Assembly (NCBI GenBank): GCA_030159075.1
Contig: BROG01000235.1
Coordinates: 1 to 64,000 of the forward strand
Source: Atrina japonica
Taxonomy: Eukaryota; Mollusca; Bivalvia; Pterioida; Pinnidae
DNA length: 64,000 nt
Direction: 5' to 3'
Below, piece by piece: positions 46,916-58,959 of this stretch (positions are counted from its first letter, which is position 1; each line of letters opens with the position of its first letter). The notes beneath the pieces are model-generated. The model saw only the letters and a program-made list of their open reading frames with translations. It was not told the origin of the DNA and made no database searches. The position numbers were made by a program, and so were the translations under genes.

Positions 46916-47377
46916 ACTCAGTGTTGTACTGCTATAATAGCAATATAGTTTTATATTCAATATACTGAGGTATGACACGTAATCCAACATGTCGCCCCTC
47001 TTTTGCAAGATGAAAGCTTTAACCACTGAGCAAAATGAACTTTTCTTTGAAACCTCCGAGTTCCCTTTTTCAAAAATCTTATGATTAAAATTCTGGAAGT
47101 CACAAGGAGGAAAAGTCCAAGTTTTCAAAAAGCAATATTTCCTATATACATGTATCAGTAAAAGTTAACTGAACAACATGTATTTCATTGGATATTTAAG
47201 ATATATAAACTTTTTTTCTTTACCTTATTTTGTCACAATGTAACTTAAAAGCCGTTAACTTTTCCAATGTCTTGTTGAATAATTAGTATGACCATGCCAT
47301 CCTACGGGATATTGATTTAAGCTTTTTTTCTGATCTCAATTTACTAAATGTATGTTCAAAGTTAATATATATATACT

Positions 47378-47380
<3 letters not shown>

Positions 47381-47436
<56 letters not shown>
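47381..47436 (+). repeat. (AT)n microsatellite
   Basis: A 56 bp uninterrupted AT dinucleotide run; a shorter AT stretch precedes it at about 47365. Confidence 0.95.
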
Positions 47437-47439
<3 letters not shown>

Positions 47440-48120
47440 CAAGTGATGAAATACAATATGTTAAACTGAATTATCAAAGATATGATGACCTGGCAAGAAT
47501 TTTAACCTACAAACACAGCAGGTCATTTAATCTTCAACAATATCTGTTATAATCCTGGATATATTTCACTCATACACACCATTTAATCCTGTTTAACAAT
47601 TCTTCCATTGAAATTACACTTCCATGTGTTAATAATGACACAACTAATTAACTAAAAAAAATACTACAAAATAAAATAAATCATTCTGATCTTTAAACAC
47701 CAGTAACTGGGAATGAACACAAAAATAAGAAGTCAAGAATTTCTATGTAGGACTAATTAAGTGTATGACTATTGATTTTTAAATAGTACAACACCCACAA
47801 GCCCTACTTATACTAAATACACACGTGTGCAGTTTGAGTAGATTAAGAGTCAAAGTCATAAAGTCTATTTAAATCTATAGTGACCAAAAAATAATACACA
47901 ACAGTGTAATTTTATTTATAGCCAACATACAATTCACAATTGTATTAAAGATAATCCACTTTTAATCTGTAAAGAGATCCATAAACTTCTCCTGCTGACA
48001 TTTCCTTCGTGCATGAAAGAAAAAAATATGAATTAAAATAAATGTACATGAAACATAAAAAATAAATGTACCTATGTAAACAATTACAATGTAATTGAAA
48101 ACAATGATTTTCCACTACAC

Positions 48121-48214
48121 CTTCATCGGCTTCTTCGGCTAAGTGCAGGGCCGCAGTTGCAGCATCATTGTAGGCCTTTTTTCTTTTCTTTGAACCAAAG
48201 ACATCGGGTGTATT
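48121..48214 (-). other. isolated coding-like island, unrecognised
   Basis: On the minus strand the frame NTPDVFGSKKRKKAYNDAAT continuing AALHLAEEADE is locally GC-rich (GCTGCAACTGCGGCCCTGCA) in an AT-rich region. It ends at a weak donor-like G|GTGTAG (48121/48120). No matching acceptor or neighbour exon was found and I recognise no family. It may be an exon of an unseen gene, a TMEM198 5' exon, or a fragment of a dead copy. Confidence 0.2.
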
Positions 48215-51200
48215 TCAATTACATGTTACATGATAAGAAATTTTCATAGATCTGTAAAATGGATACTCTATCACCTGGTCATTTTTTCTGTTTTAGAATT
48301 AACCTTAAGTAGCTACTCACAGATTTTATGATAAGAGACAATACCAGACAGCATGGAGGAAGATGTAGTAGCTTAACCAGTGAGTAAAGACTTGGAATAC
48401 TTTAACAGATTTGGGATAAATCCCAGGTAAAACAGACACAGCAGAAATGTCAACACCTGAGTTGATAAAAGGCCGAGAAAGCCTGCCCCATTTAAATTGC
48501 ATTTTTACTTTGCAAAAAAGAAAAAAAAATCATGGCAATCTAAGTTCATACATACATAGTTTTGTTTTCTAATTTAAAATCTTATCTTGTGTCAATTTGA
48601 ACTTCAGCACATATATTATTTTTCTTTGAATGAATACCAATTTCAAAGAGGCAGCTAATAAACATACATGTTCAAATTTTATCTCTGTAATATGAAATAG
48701 ATGGTTCTTGTTAGTACAAATATACCAGTACACTGTGTGAAGATGGTACTCCAAAAATTACAGATAAGAATACCTTTTAGTACAACTCAACTTAAATCTT
48801 TGCTTATCAACATGGCCCCCTGGATTTTTTTCCAGTGTTTCACTTATTAATTTCAATGTAGGTCTCTTGAAGTTAATCTTGTATTTCTTGCCTGCAAAAT
48901 GATTATTTTTCGACCCAACATTGTAGACTAATTTTAGAGTGAGATTGGCAAGCCTCTAATTGACTCATCTCTTTCAGTTTAAGAGTCATATCTCAAACAT
49001 ACAGTGTAAGTACAGAATGTTTAATGTTGTCCTACTCTTACTACATGTATATTTTCTTGTTTAGTTTATCAATACTAGAAACTGGTTATACAAGTGAAAT
49101 ACACAATGTATTTATTGAGGGTCAATGTATAAACGGTCCAATCCTGGCAAAGTCTGACCAAGAACCTATAATAATGTTAAAAGTTTGACCAATAACTTTA
49201 GTTAGTGTTAAAATCTATTAAATGGTTATCATGACTTTATAGATAGAAATTAGTTAAAGAGACATTGGCTGTGTTGTTTTTTCAAAATTTTGTTTTCCCT
49301 TTTCACTACAAACATTGATATACAATAACAAAAAAAGATATAAACACGGGCATAAAATTCTTGAATTCCTAAATATTTTGTGAAAATTGTGAAACCCAGG
49401 TCTGGCAATTTTTCAATTGCAATTGATTAACTCAACCTTACTATTTGTATATGAATACCACACTGGGCCTGATCTTATTTTCACAAAATATATAGCAATA
49501 TAAGATTTTTTTTGTGCCAATGTATAGCTCTTATTTGTTATGGTACATCAAGTACAAATAGAAACAGTAGAAAAAATTGCCATACATTTTTTTGATAATC
49601 ACAGCTAATGCCACTTTAAATGTGGTACAGAACAGTATACATGTATATACAGTGTACATGGTTGAGCAACAGGATAATCTGATGGTATATCATACCTCAC
49701 AGTAAAATGTAATCCAAGAAAATTAAGTTCTTCATCACAGGTAGTAAATAAACCAGTCAACTCTAAATCACAGGTATGATAATCCAGCCTACCGTATTTT
49801 ACTGCTGAACATCAAAATAAAACAGAAAAACATAAGAACGGAAGAATGTAGAGAAAATTAGTGCACATTTCTCGCCAGTAAGTAGATCACTCAACTGTTC
49901 AGACAACCTAATCTTCCACCGAGATTATATAACGGATAAAATTAACTTTAGTGTTAAACAAATAGTTGCCTAGCTGGAATTCATTGATTTGTTTTCTCTG
50001 CAGTAAAAATCATAACTTAAGAATCTTAGCTGACTGCACAACAGAAAAATTAACAGTAGGCGAATCTGCCAAAACGAAATCATATTATCGGTATACTTGT
50101 TCATGTATATAATTGAACAATAAATGATAAGTATATTTATATTCCATTAATGATAAACAAAGCCCATTACTAAGATCAGTCATACCAACTATAAAACACA
50201 AATACTCCTTGTCAATGACATTACATGTACGTCTAATTCATCTTTTGCTTTTTACTTCCGAAATGTACTAGATTGAAGACTGCTCTCTGTAAGTGCCATA
50301 AAACATATCCTTGGTATACACGTATGTTCTAGACTTAATATGCTAACCGCTGCAATTGATATTAGTTTACGTTTTCTCCAATATCTGTCAATCACACAAC
50401 AGAGCAGATCATAGTATTTCCTAATACAATTACACACACACTTTGAAAAATCAAAGTAAATCAGTTTGTTAATCAATTTCTGAAGCAAGTAATTCAAAGG
50501 AAGGGATTGGCAGGTTCTAAAACTACTTAAAAAGCTGTAAATATTTTTCCATTTACAAGTACATTTTGTATCTGGCCTCTCTACATCTTATAAATATATG
50601 TGAATTGTAATTAATTACTGATGAAATTTAACTCTGCTTTTCTAAGGGATGTTTAGTGTTTTAGTTACAAAAAGTTAATTACTGATAAAATATATCAGAC
50701 AACTGCACAGAGAATAAATAAAATTGCAGCAATTCTTATACATTTGAGGAAAGAGATGTAGTTGTAAAGGGCAATAACTCTACTAAAAGATGGTCATCTG
50801 ATACAAAATTCCATCTATATGTCAGGCATATTCAACAAAGTTTCTGCTCAATGTCTGTTATCACAGTGAAAGAAAAAACATAAAGAAAAATAAATACTAA
50901 GATGGAAAATTTTTTAAAATACAAAATTGTGTATTGCCAATGTAATACTTTACATCCATGACTGTTTCATGTTGAAACCTCGGTAAAACTAAGAATGAAA
51001 ATATGAAGAAGAAACATAAATTCCAACTCGTTTTTTATATACTGGTATGACTAGCACCTTAACTTTACTCTAGAAAAAGCCAATATAAATTGGTTAACGG
51101 GATAAGTCTGATTTCATAGCATATATATGTCTATAGTAAGCTAGAAAGTTTTTGCAATATCATATTTTTATGAAGATCTCAATTTTTTTTCCACATGACT

Positions 51201-53520
51201 CATAAACTTGTTTAAGACTTTAAATCAGAGTATCTAAGGGCACATGTGTTTCCACTAATATACTTGTCCATTTTAAACGAGGAAGTAGCAATCCAAAAAG
51301 AGAAAACATGAAGACTAAGTACCTTGTTTTTTATAAATCTGATAAGTTCATTAGTAACCTTACCTTATATCATTATTGTAAAGTTATGTACTTGTCTGAA
51401 AATTTCTGCTAAGAAATGAGTTCTTTCTCTCCCTGTCTGACTCACTCTGAATATTTACACCCACCTACCCATCTCCCCCAAAACCAAAACAAATCAATTT
51501 AATACAATGATGTACATGTACCAATGTATACTGACATGTACAATCAACAAAAACAAAAAAATCGATTTCTAACTTGTGTATCACAATTCATTATAAATAT
51601 ATGTATGAATTACTGAAAACTTTACTTAACTGATTGGCTATAGTCAAATTCCTCGTTAAGTGCAGGTAAGCCATATGTTGCCATACTTGTTAAGAGCAGC
51701 CAAATTTTAGTACATGAACTGGATGAGGTAATTTAAAGTACAATAAAGCTGTTAGTGTTAGTATTGATAAGAGGGGTAATAAACATTTTGATTCATAGCA
51801 AATTGTTTTGTTTTGTTTTTGCAATATACTTTTTAATATTTAATTACAAATTATCTGTAGTAAATTTTATGAAAGGAAATTTTACTTTTCATGAATGGTC
51901 CCAATATATTAATGAAAGCAGTTTTTCTTTTTAAATATCAACAAAAATACAACTCACAGTCAAAGAAACAAAAAAATATATATTCTACATTCTCAATAGC
52001 ATAATTATATCAAAACAATTTGATTTATATCAATATACATCATAAAATCATCATCACCATCATCATCATCATTTTAGCAATAAGTACAACTTTATTTTCT
52101 CCTTTTCAACCACAGGCTTAGGTATGTTTTTTAAAACTGTCTTTAATTTTATCAAAACTTGAAAAGCTTATATTGTACAGATCTAAAATCAATCAAAAAT
52201 AGTGCCCACCAGTATTCCATATATATCCTTTCCATAAATAAGTAAAAATGTATCTCTAAGAGCACTGATGCTATCACACATAACATTACATTTTGTGTAT
52301 TTTTGGATCTGTATCATGGCATGTTATTGCCAATGCTATCAATACTGATGTACATATCTCTACCATGATGAATTAGAAATAAAATATTTTTGAAGTTTAA
52401 TGAGTGATGTTCAACTTAATGTCAGTTGACTCAAATTTATGTTGAAGAAATGAAGTTTATTACTTTGAAACCAAAAACGATAACAACATTCCATAGCATG
52501 TTCGTGTATATAAACATTAAAACTTGAAAGAACTCTCCGATATTATGGAAAAGATAATGGTAAATGCATGTCTGCTGTATTTTTTAAGAAACAAAATGTT
52601 TAAGGTAGAATTGGTTTGTTTTTTAATAGTGCCTCATTTACAATGAAACTTGATCCACATACAATGTAATTAACATACAACAAGAATACTGACCATATCA
52701 ACACAAAAACTGACTAATATATTGTCAAGAACAACTTAATACACTAGAAACTAACTCTTGTTTTTAAACATATACACTTGAACTTCTGAAGAAGCAAACG
52801 CGTCACGCCAATTACTCACAGCTGCCTACAATTCCCCAACAAAATATTAAGTGTACTTTTAAAGCCCTTCATAAAACAAAAAGAAAATGTACAGTCATAT
52901 GCTTATGTAATGATATCAAATTTTGGAGTTTTCTTCCTACTCTTAAAACACTGTAAAATACACAACACATGCATAGTCTGTGAATTTCCTTGTACAGAGT
53001 CGTTCTAAATACGGAAAATATAAATACACAAAGATACATACCTTTTTTGGCAAATTTTAAGAAACAGTTCAAATTTGGGGAAAAACAAAACATATTTTTC
53101 CTGGGGCAACAGCTTTCATGTTCAATGCCAATAAATGTCAAATGAAAACAAGATGTCTTATTCTCTGGTTTCAACTAAAAATCTGGGTCAAACATAACAA
53201 TATGACCTAATTAAATTATCATCTGTTCATTAGCACTAACAAGTCACACCAATTTTTGACATGTTCTAAAAAGTAATCAAACAGAGTTCTACTTCAAGCA
53301 ACTTATCTAATGTCAATTGTAATCTTAGCCTAATAGAATGTCATTTGTAATCTTAGCCTGATAGGCACCAAATTAAATGACCACAAACATGAAAACAATT
53401 TTATAAAGTCAAACTATAGGGTTTGAGTGATAGAATACTTTTCATTCTAGCTTTCCCAAATTAGGCACTACGAGTATCTATTGTTTTAACCCTATCGAGC
53501 CATACATGTAGACACTAAAC
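48215..53520. other. no recognisable gene or element
   Basis: About 5 kb of AT-rich sequence with only short frames and scattered simple sequence, including an (ATC)n stretch near 52045-52072. I see no exons with coding character, no tandem array and no clear inverted-repeat ends. Confidence 0.4.
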
Positions 53521-53527
53521 TCTGACT

Positions 53528-54310
53528 ATTATGGTACACAGATTGACAGATAGAAAAACAAAAACAGACAACAGAAAAAGATAGACATACAGACAATAAA
53601 GATAACATAGATAAACAATACAGACATGATAATAGATAGACTCATAGTTTGATAAACTGCAAAATAGATTATAAGGTATCTAGACATAGTGATTGACAGA
53701 TAGAAAAAGACAACAAGATAGACAGAAAAACAGATAACAAGACAGGCAGTCAGACATGATGACAGACTCATAGTAAGATAAACGACAAAATAGATTTTAA
53801 GATATCCAGATATGATTAACTGATAGAAAAAGACAGCAAGGAAGATAGATAGAAAATGGATAATAAGACAGACAGCTTGACATGAACATAGATAGACTCA
53901 TAGTTAGATAAACAGCAAAATACACCCAGATTAGTTTGACTAATACAAAAAGACAGCAAGAAAGACAGAAAAAAGACAGCTATGTAGATAACATAACAGA
54001 AAACTATATATACAAACTGACATATAGACAAATAGACATGAAAATAGGTCAAAGGATAGACAGATAGGACAATGTGCAAATTGAAAGATAAAGACAATGA
54101 AACAGATTTTAAGATACATGTAGCTAAGATATACAGACTGAAAAAACAGCAAATTAGGTAGAAAGACAGACAGCAGTGTAGACACTTACAGAAAATAAAC
54201 AGAAAATTTGACAGAAAGACTAAAAATAGCAGCGCAGACAGATCAATGTGGCAACTGATTTATCAATCGATCAATAGATACAGATAGGCAAACAGGCAGA
54301 CAGACAGACA
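53528..54310 (+). repeat. degenerate GACA/GATA-rich tract, 0.8 kb
   Basis: It is dominated by AGACAGAT, GATAGA and GACAGA words in irregular order with loose units of about 110 bp (CTCATAGTTAGATAAAC recurs at 53640, 53765 and 53889). The minus strand gives long Tyr/Ser/Leu frames, which are not genes. Confidence 0.85.
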
Positions 54311-54485
54311 ATTTTCCACTTATGATTAATCTATCTCAATGTGGGTCAGTAAGAGTTTTACCTGAGAAGTTCTTAAAGTACGTCCTTGTAGTGCTACTTC
54401 AGATACCTATGCTAGGGTAATATACCTGTATTATATCCAATCTATTCACTTCAATCTTACTGATCATACCTGTTATATTACAAAC

Positions 54486-55132
54486 ATGACTTATTCACAG
54501 GTTTTTTCTCTCTTTATCTTTATACCACATAAACACAGGTATGGTTATGGTATTGAGTCTGGTATCAATAAAGAATGTTGGTTTTTGAGATATGACTTTC
54601 ATAGATTATACAATGTATGTACATTTCAGTCAAATAAAGTTATCAACCAGGAAACTGATTCAGTGTTTCGTGTTTACTGCAATTAATTTTTTTACGTTTT
54701 CAAATTAAACAATAATGTTCATTTTTTTATGACTCTGGGGGTGATGTGGGAGGTAAAATCACTTCAGATAAAACCCTTGTCTACTCTAGGCAAGACAACA
54801 ATTATTGTACGCAACACTTTGAAATCTTACCTATGTCAAAGTGCAACAATGGGCTGGATGTGTATTTTATAAGTTATTTGAACTTACATTACACACCTAC
54901 ATGTATGACAAATTTCACTGCTGGAGTGAGAGTATGTGTTTGTATACAGGTTCTACAAAAAGAGTAAGTTGATTATCGTGGTATACCTACTCAAGTTGAA
55001 TTTCAAAACTTGAAAAGACATGAGGTTTATCTAGTGTCTTTAAAATTTTTGAAAAAAAAGGAACGAGAGTTAGATATTCATGATATGTGTAATAAATGTA
55101 TAGGAGTTGTTGAAGATGTTTCTACTAAATGA
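54486..55132 (+). pseudogene. possible broken coding segment, unrecognised
   Basis: Three stretches of protein-like sequence follow each other. At 54486-54686 is a frame with CWFLRYDFHRLYNVCTFQSN. In a second frame from about 54716 is FFYDSGGDVGGKITSDKTLV continuing to a stop at 54965-54967. In the same frame after that stop is VDYRGIPTQVEFQNLKRHEV to a stop at 55130-55132. One frame change near a T run (54686-54694) and one in-frame stop separate them. I know no family that matches. It could be a decayed gene or element, or chance. Confidence 0.3.
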
Positions 55133-55197
55133 AAACATGCATAGTAATGCTTGAAACACTGTTGTTTATTCACATGATTTAATACTTCAGATCAGAC

Positions 55198-55470
55198 AGT
55201 AAAAACTGAGGTCCCATGTCACAGAAGGTGTCTGCACATTAAAGAACCCTCACTGCTCAATAGCCATAAGTACTAAGCATAGGCCAAAATCTGAAGCCCT
55301 TCACAGGCATTTGGTGACGTCTCCATATGAGTGAAAGTTTCTTGAGTGGGATGTTAACTCATTCATCCCTAAAGACACATATAGACTGGTCTAAGTCATT
55401 GATTTACAGAAGAGTCCATTGTTTTTCAGGGTTGATGAGTTAAACAACACTACAACAACAACATGATTTA
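55198..55470 (+). mobile_element. SINE family S1, 3' part, hosting a TTAA MITE
   Basis: GAGGTCCCATGTCACAGAAG, AAAGAACCCTCACTGCTCAA and GGTGACGTCTCCATATGAGT belong to family S1. The body runs to GGGATG, is interrupted by the MITE at 55354-55443, and resumes ACAACACTACAACAACA, matching the uninterrupted tail of the 6451 copy. Confidence 0.75.
55354..55443 (+). mobile_element. family A TTAA MITE, copy 7 (nested in SINE)
   Basis: TTAACTCATTCATCCCTAAAG to TTTTTCAGGGTTGATGAGTTAA, 90 bp, with TTAA on both sides. It is inserted into the tail of an S1 SINE. Confidence 0.85.
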
Positions 55471-56055
55471 AACAACTGCAGCTTTGTTTTATCAACAGTT
55501 TGAGAGTGGTACAACAACACAAAAGTTATGACAGAAACATAATACATGTACATTATAATCTACATCAGAACAACATCATTAGCACAATAGACTACAATTC
55601 TGTTCCTACTCTCTGACAGATCCATCAAGCTCAGCTTCTAAATGTAATTAAACTGAAGTAGCTTCTGAAAGTTTAAAAGATGAATTAGGATATTACTAGA
55701 GAAAGAATTAATACATTGTGACATGTGATCAATCATTTAGACAATCGTCAGTAAATTTCCAATGTCTGGTGTTGCTTATGTAAAAGCCAATAAAAGCCTT
55801 GACTAATACTCTATCATTATATGTTTGTTTCATTGTTTATCTTACTTCAACAAGAAATGATTCATTTTATCAAGATGTCCTTACTCCACCTGTTCTAAAA
55901 ATACAAAAAGACAAAATAACTAACTTAAAAGCATTTTACAAAAAAAAAAAAACCCAAAAAGCAAGAATGGCCTTAATGTTACCCAGAGTCCAAACCCTTA
56001 ACAGCAAAATCTCTAACCCTGGTTCTATGAATTTTTCAATTTTGTATAGGCCTGC

Positions 56056-56400
56056 TTGCCCATCGTAACTATCTACTGGTACTCAGGTAGGTTGGTAGAT
56101 ATCCAAGATTTAACATAGCCGAGTTACAAAGTATTATAGAAATCCAGATTTTGTGTTGGCAACATAGCCAAGTTACAAAGTATTACAGAATTCCAGATTT
56201 TGTACTGGCAACATAGCAGAGTTACAGACAAATTGTACAGAATTCCAGATTTTGTATTGGCAGCATAACTGAGTTATAGTCAAGTTGTACAGAATTCAAG
56301 ATTTTGTATTGGCAGCATAGCTGAGTTATAGACAAGTTGAATTTTAGGAATTCAAGACTTGTGTTGGAAGTATAGCTGAGTTACTGAAAAGTTGTACATA
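56056..56400. repeat. minisatellite, about 58-60 bp unit, six copies
   Basis: CATAGCCGAGTTACAAAGTA with GAAATCCAGATTTTGTGTTGG recurs with increasing divergence to the right. Confidence 0.85.
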
Positions 56401-58239
56401 TAATACTTAGAAAAATATTATCAATTAGAAAATAAATAATCACATTTTTATCTACAATCAATTTGAGACTATATTAGATATTTATGGAATGCTCTAATCT
56501 CTAGGTTCTTAAACATTCCTTGTAAATCAGTAAGTCATTTATCATTGATATTTTTTACAGTTCTCTTCTTTTTTTATTATGGCAATGATACCATAACACA
56601 GTTTACACATGATTAATTTGAAATAGACATAGCACCTGATCATCAATTTCTATTTGGTTTTGGACAAATTCATAATTTTGCATCTCCTATAATCTACATG
56701 TAACATACATTGTACCCATCTTCTTATCTATTTTGCAAAATAATTCTATACTCTACAGATTATGATGGTTGAGTTCTTATCGCCATAAATCAGATTTCAT
56801 GTTTTCTCACACAGAAAAAGAGAAGACCAGATACTGCCATGTAGACATATGACTGGTGCTATCTTTATGAGGAAAAACATAACCATGCCCTCTGATATGT
56901 TTGGTATCATGCTATATATATGTATACAAAGATTATACATCAGGTTTTTTATTTACACATGTTAAGTGCTCTGACCATTTATCTGATTGAAAAGGTTAAA
57001 GGTTAAAATTATGGACATCAATCATTTTTGCAAGTCATGTGAAAAGAAATTTTTCTCTGTCACATAAAGTTGCCTTTATTATATATCTATGGTTTCACAG
57101 TGTCAATCCGAAGCCAACAAAAAAAAGAATTAATAAAGAGTGAAAATGTTTTATCAAAAACTCACACAAGATATATCCCCATGGGAGCCATCACTAGGGA
57201 TCCAAAACCCTGTGACTCTTAGACAAAATGACAATTGAAGTCAACTCTATGTAGGGATTTATACTTATATATAAAGATGGCCAAACTGAGACTGGACAAA
57301 AAATGGACAGGGATAAAAACAAGATCTGTTTGGAAACATTAACCCAGAAGAACTTAGTCATTTATGAAATTGAAAGTCCCATAACTCTGGTAAATCCTGC
57401 TGAATGTTTACCATAATGAGATATTTTTGATGTTCAGCAAAATACTAAATGTAGTAAAGTTTTTATGAAAGAAACTCAAGGATTGACCAAAACCTAAATA
57501 TTGTAAACAAATATACAGACATATGCTCCCAATCTTCTCTGTCAAGGGCATAAAAATACTGGCATGGACAAACTGAAACATAGAAAAGATTTCAAAACTG
57601 AAACAGAACAAATTGAAACATAGAGAAATTACACACCTGAGACAGAAAACCAATATTGACCTATTAAAACACAGAAAGATTGCAAAACTGAAGAGCAAAC
57701 TGAGGGAGACTGAAGAAGATGAGTCAAGATAAAGAGAAGTTGTTCACTTATTCCGTTATGATTCTTATAAAATTGCTCCACTGATTCTGTTGTCTTTTAG
57801 AAATAAAAAAATAGTGGAATCCCCTTATCTCAAAATTCACAGGAATATTCCAATTACTTTGAGGTATGCGGAAGTTGTGATAACCAAAATTTTAATGAAC
57901 ATATTCTCCTATCCATAAAAATAGAGACAGGCTGTTTGACTTTGACATAACCAGAGTTTGAACTCATCGGATTTCTACATAACGTGATTCCATTGCATAT
58001 AAGAAATATGCTAATATCAGGATTTTGTATTCTAAGGTTTTTATGCTATTATATTATTACTGTCTGGGATAAGAGGACCAGTATTTCACATGATATTAAT
58101 TTATCTACAAAATCCTTCCACTTCCTTCATGTTCACATAGAGACCAAAGTCTATGAATATATCGCAAACTGCATAAGACTGTACAACAAAGTGCTATGTA
58201 GATGCATTAAGTCATTTGTGTACACTCAATTCTACAAAA

Positions 58240-58500
58240 CTAATTATCAGAAAACTTTGAAAACCTCTACCCCAGCAGTAAATTTTATAATGACGAATTA
58301 TCAAAAAAAACCTCGCAAACCTCTATCCTAGGAGTAAATTTAGTAAAGATTAATTATCAGAAATCCTTGCACACCTCTATCACTGGAGTAAATTAGATAC
58401 TTGCTATATAAATCATCAGAACACCTTGCAAACCTCTATCACAGGAGTAAATTTAATAACAACATTATCAGAACACCTTGCAAACCTCTATCACGGTAGA
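58240..58500. repeat. minisatellite, about 55 bp unit, five copies
   Basis: AATTATCAGAAAACCTTGCA-type words with ACCTCTATCACAGGAGTAAA recur five times. No gene. Confidence 0.85.
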
Positions 58501-58959
58501 AAATTTTATAATTTTCTGTTTCTGTGCGTGAATGGCAAAACACTTCACTACAAACTATCATATTCCCTAGCATCACATGTAATTACAAATGAACATTTCC
58601 GTAAATTCAACAGTTTAAATCAAAAACATTGTTATATTAAAAAGATAAGACCTACTTCTTCCAGCTACTACAATGCTACTTTCTATTTGGCTTCTAATGT
58701 TTTTTCTTTGTTTATCTCTGCGACTTATGCTGACATACATTCAGGCTTCACATACAATCCATCTCTTCCGTGTATAAGATAAAACAGAATCTGATAATGG
58801 CACAAAAAAACACATTACAAAAAGCCAATCAACCAACCACTGTGTATGATATCAACTTCTCATCTCAAAATGTCAGTTATACTACCCTTGGGGGTAAACT
58901 CTATAAAGATATAAATTCCACTTATTTGTGAGAAGTATGTATAGATACAGTATAAACAG

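Noticed and set aside
46280..46968. Repetitive frames on both strands
   Set aside because: Translation of the 59-60 bp array in different phases.
53529..54185. Tyr/Ser/Leu-rich minus-strand ORFs resembling a membrane protein
   Set aside because: Low-complexity GACA/GATA sequence gives such frames automatically.
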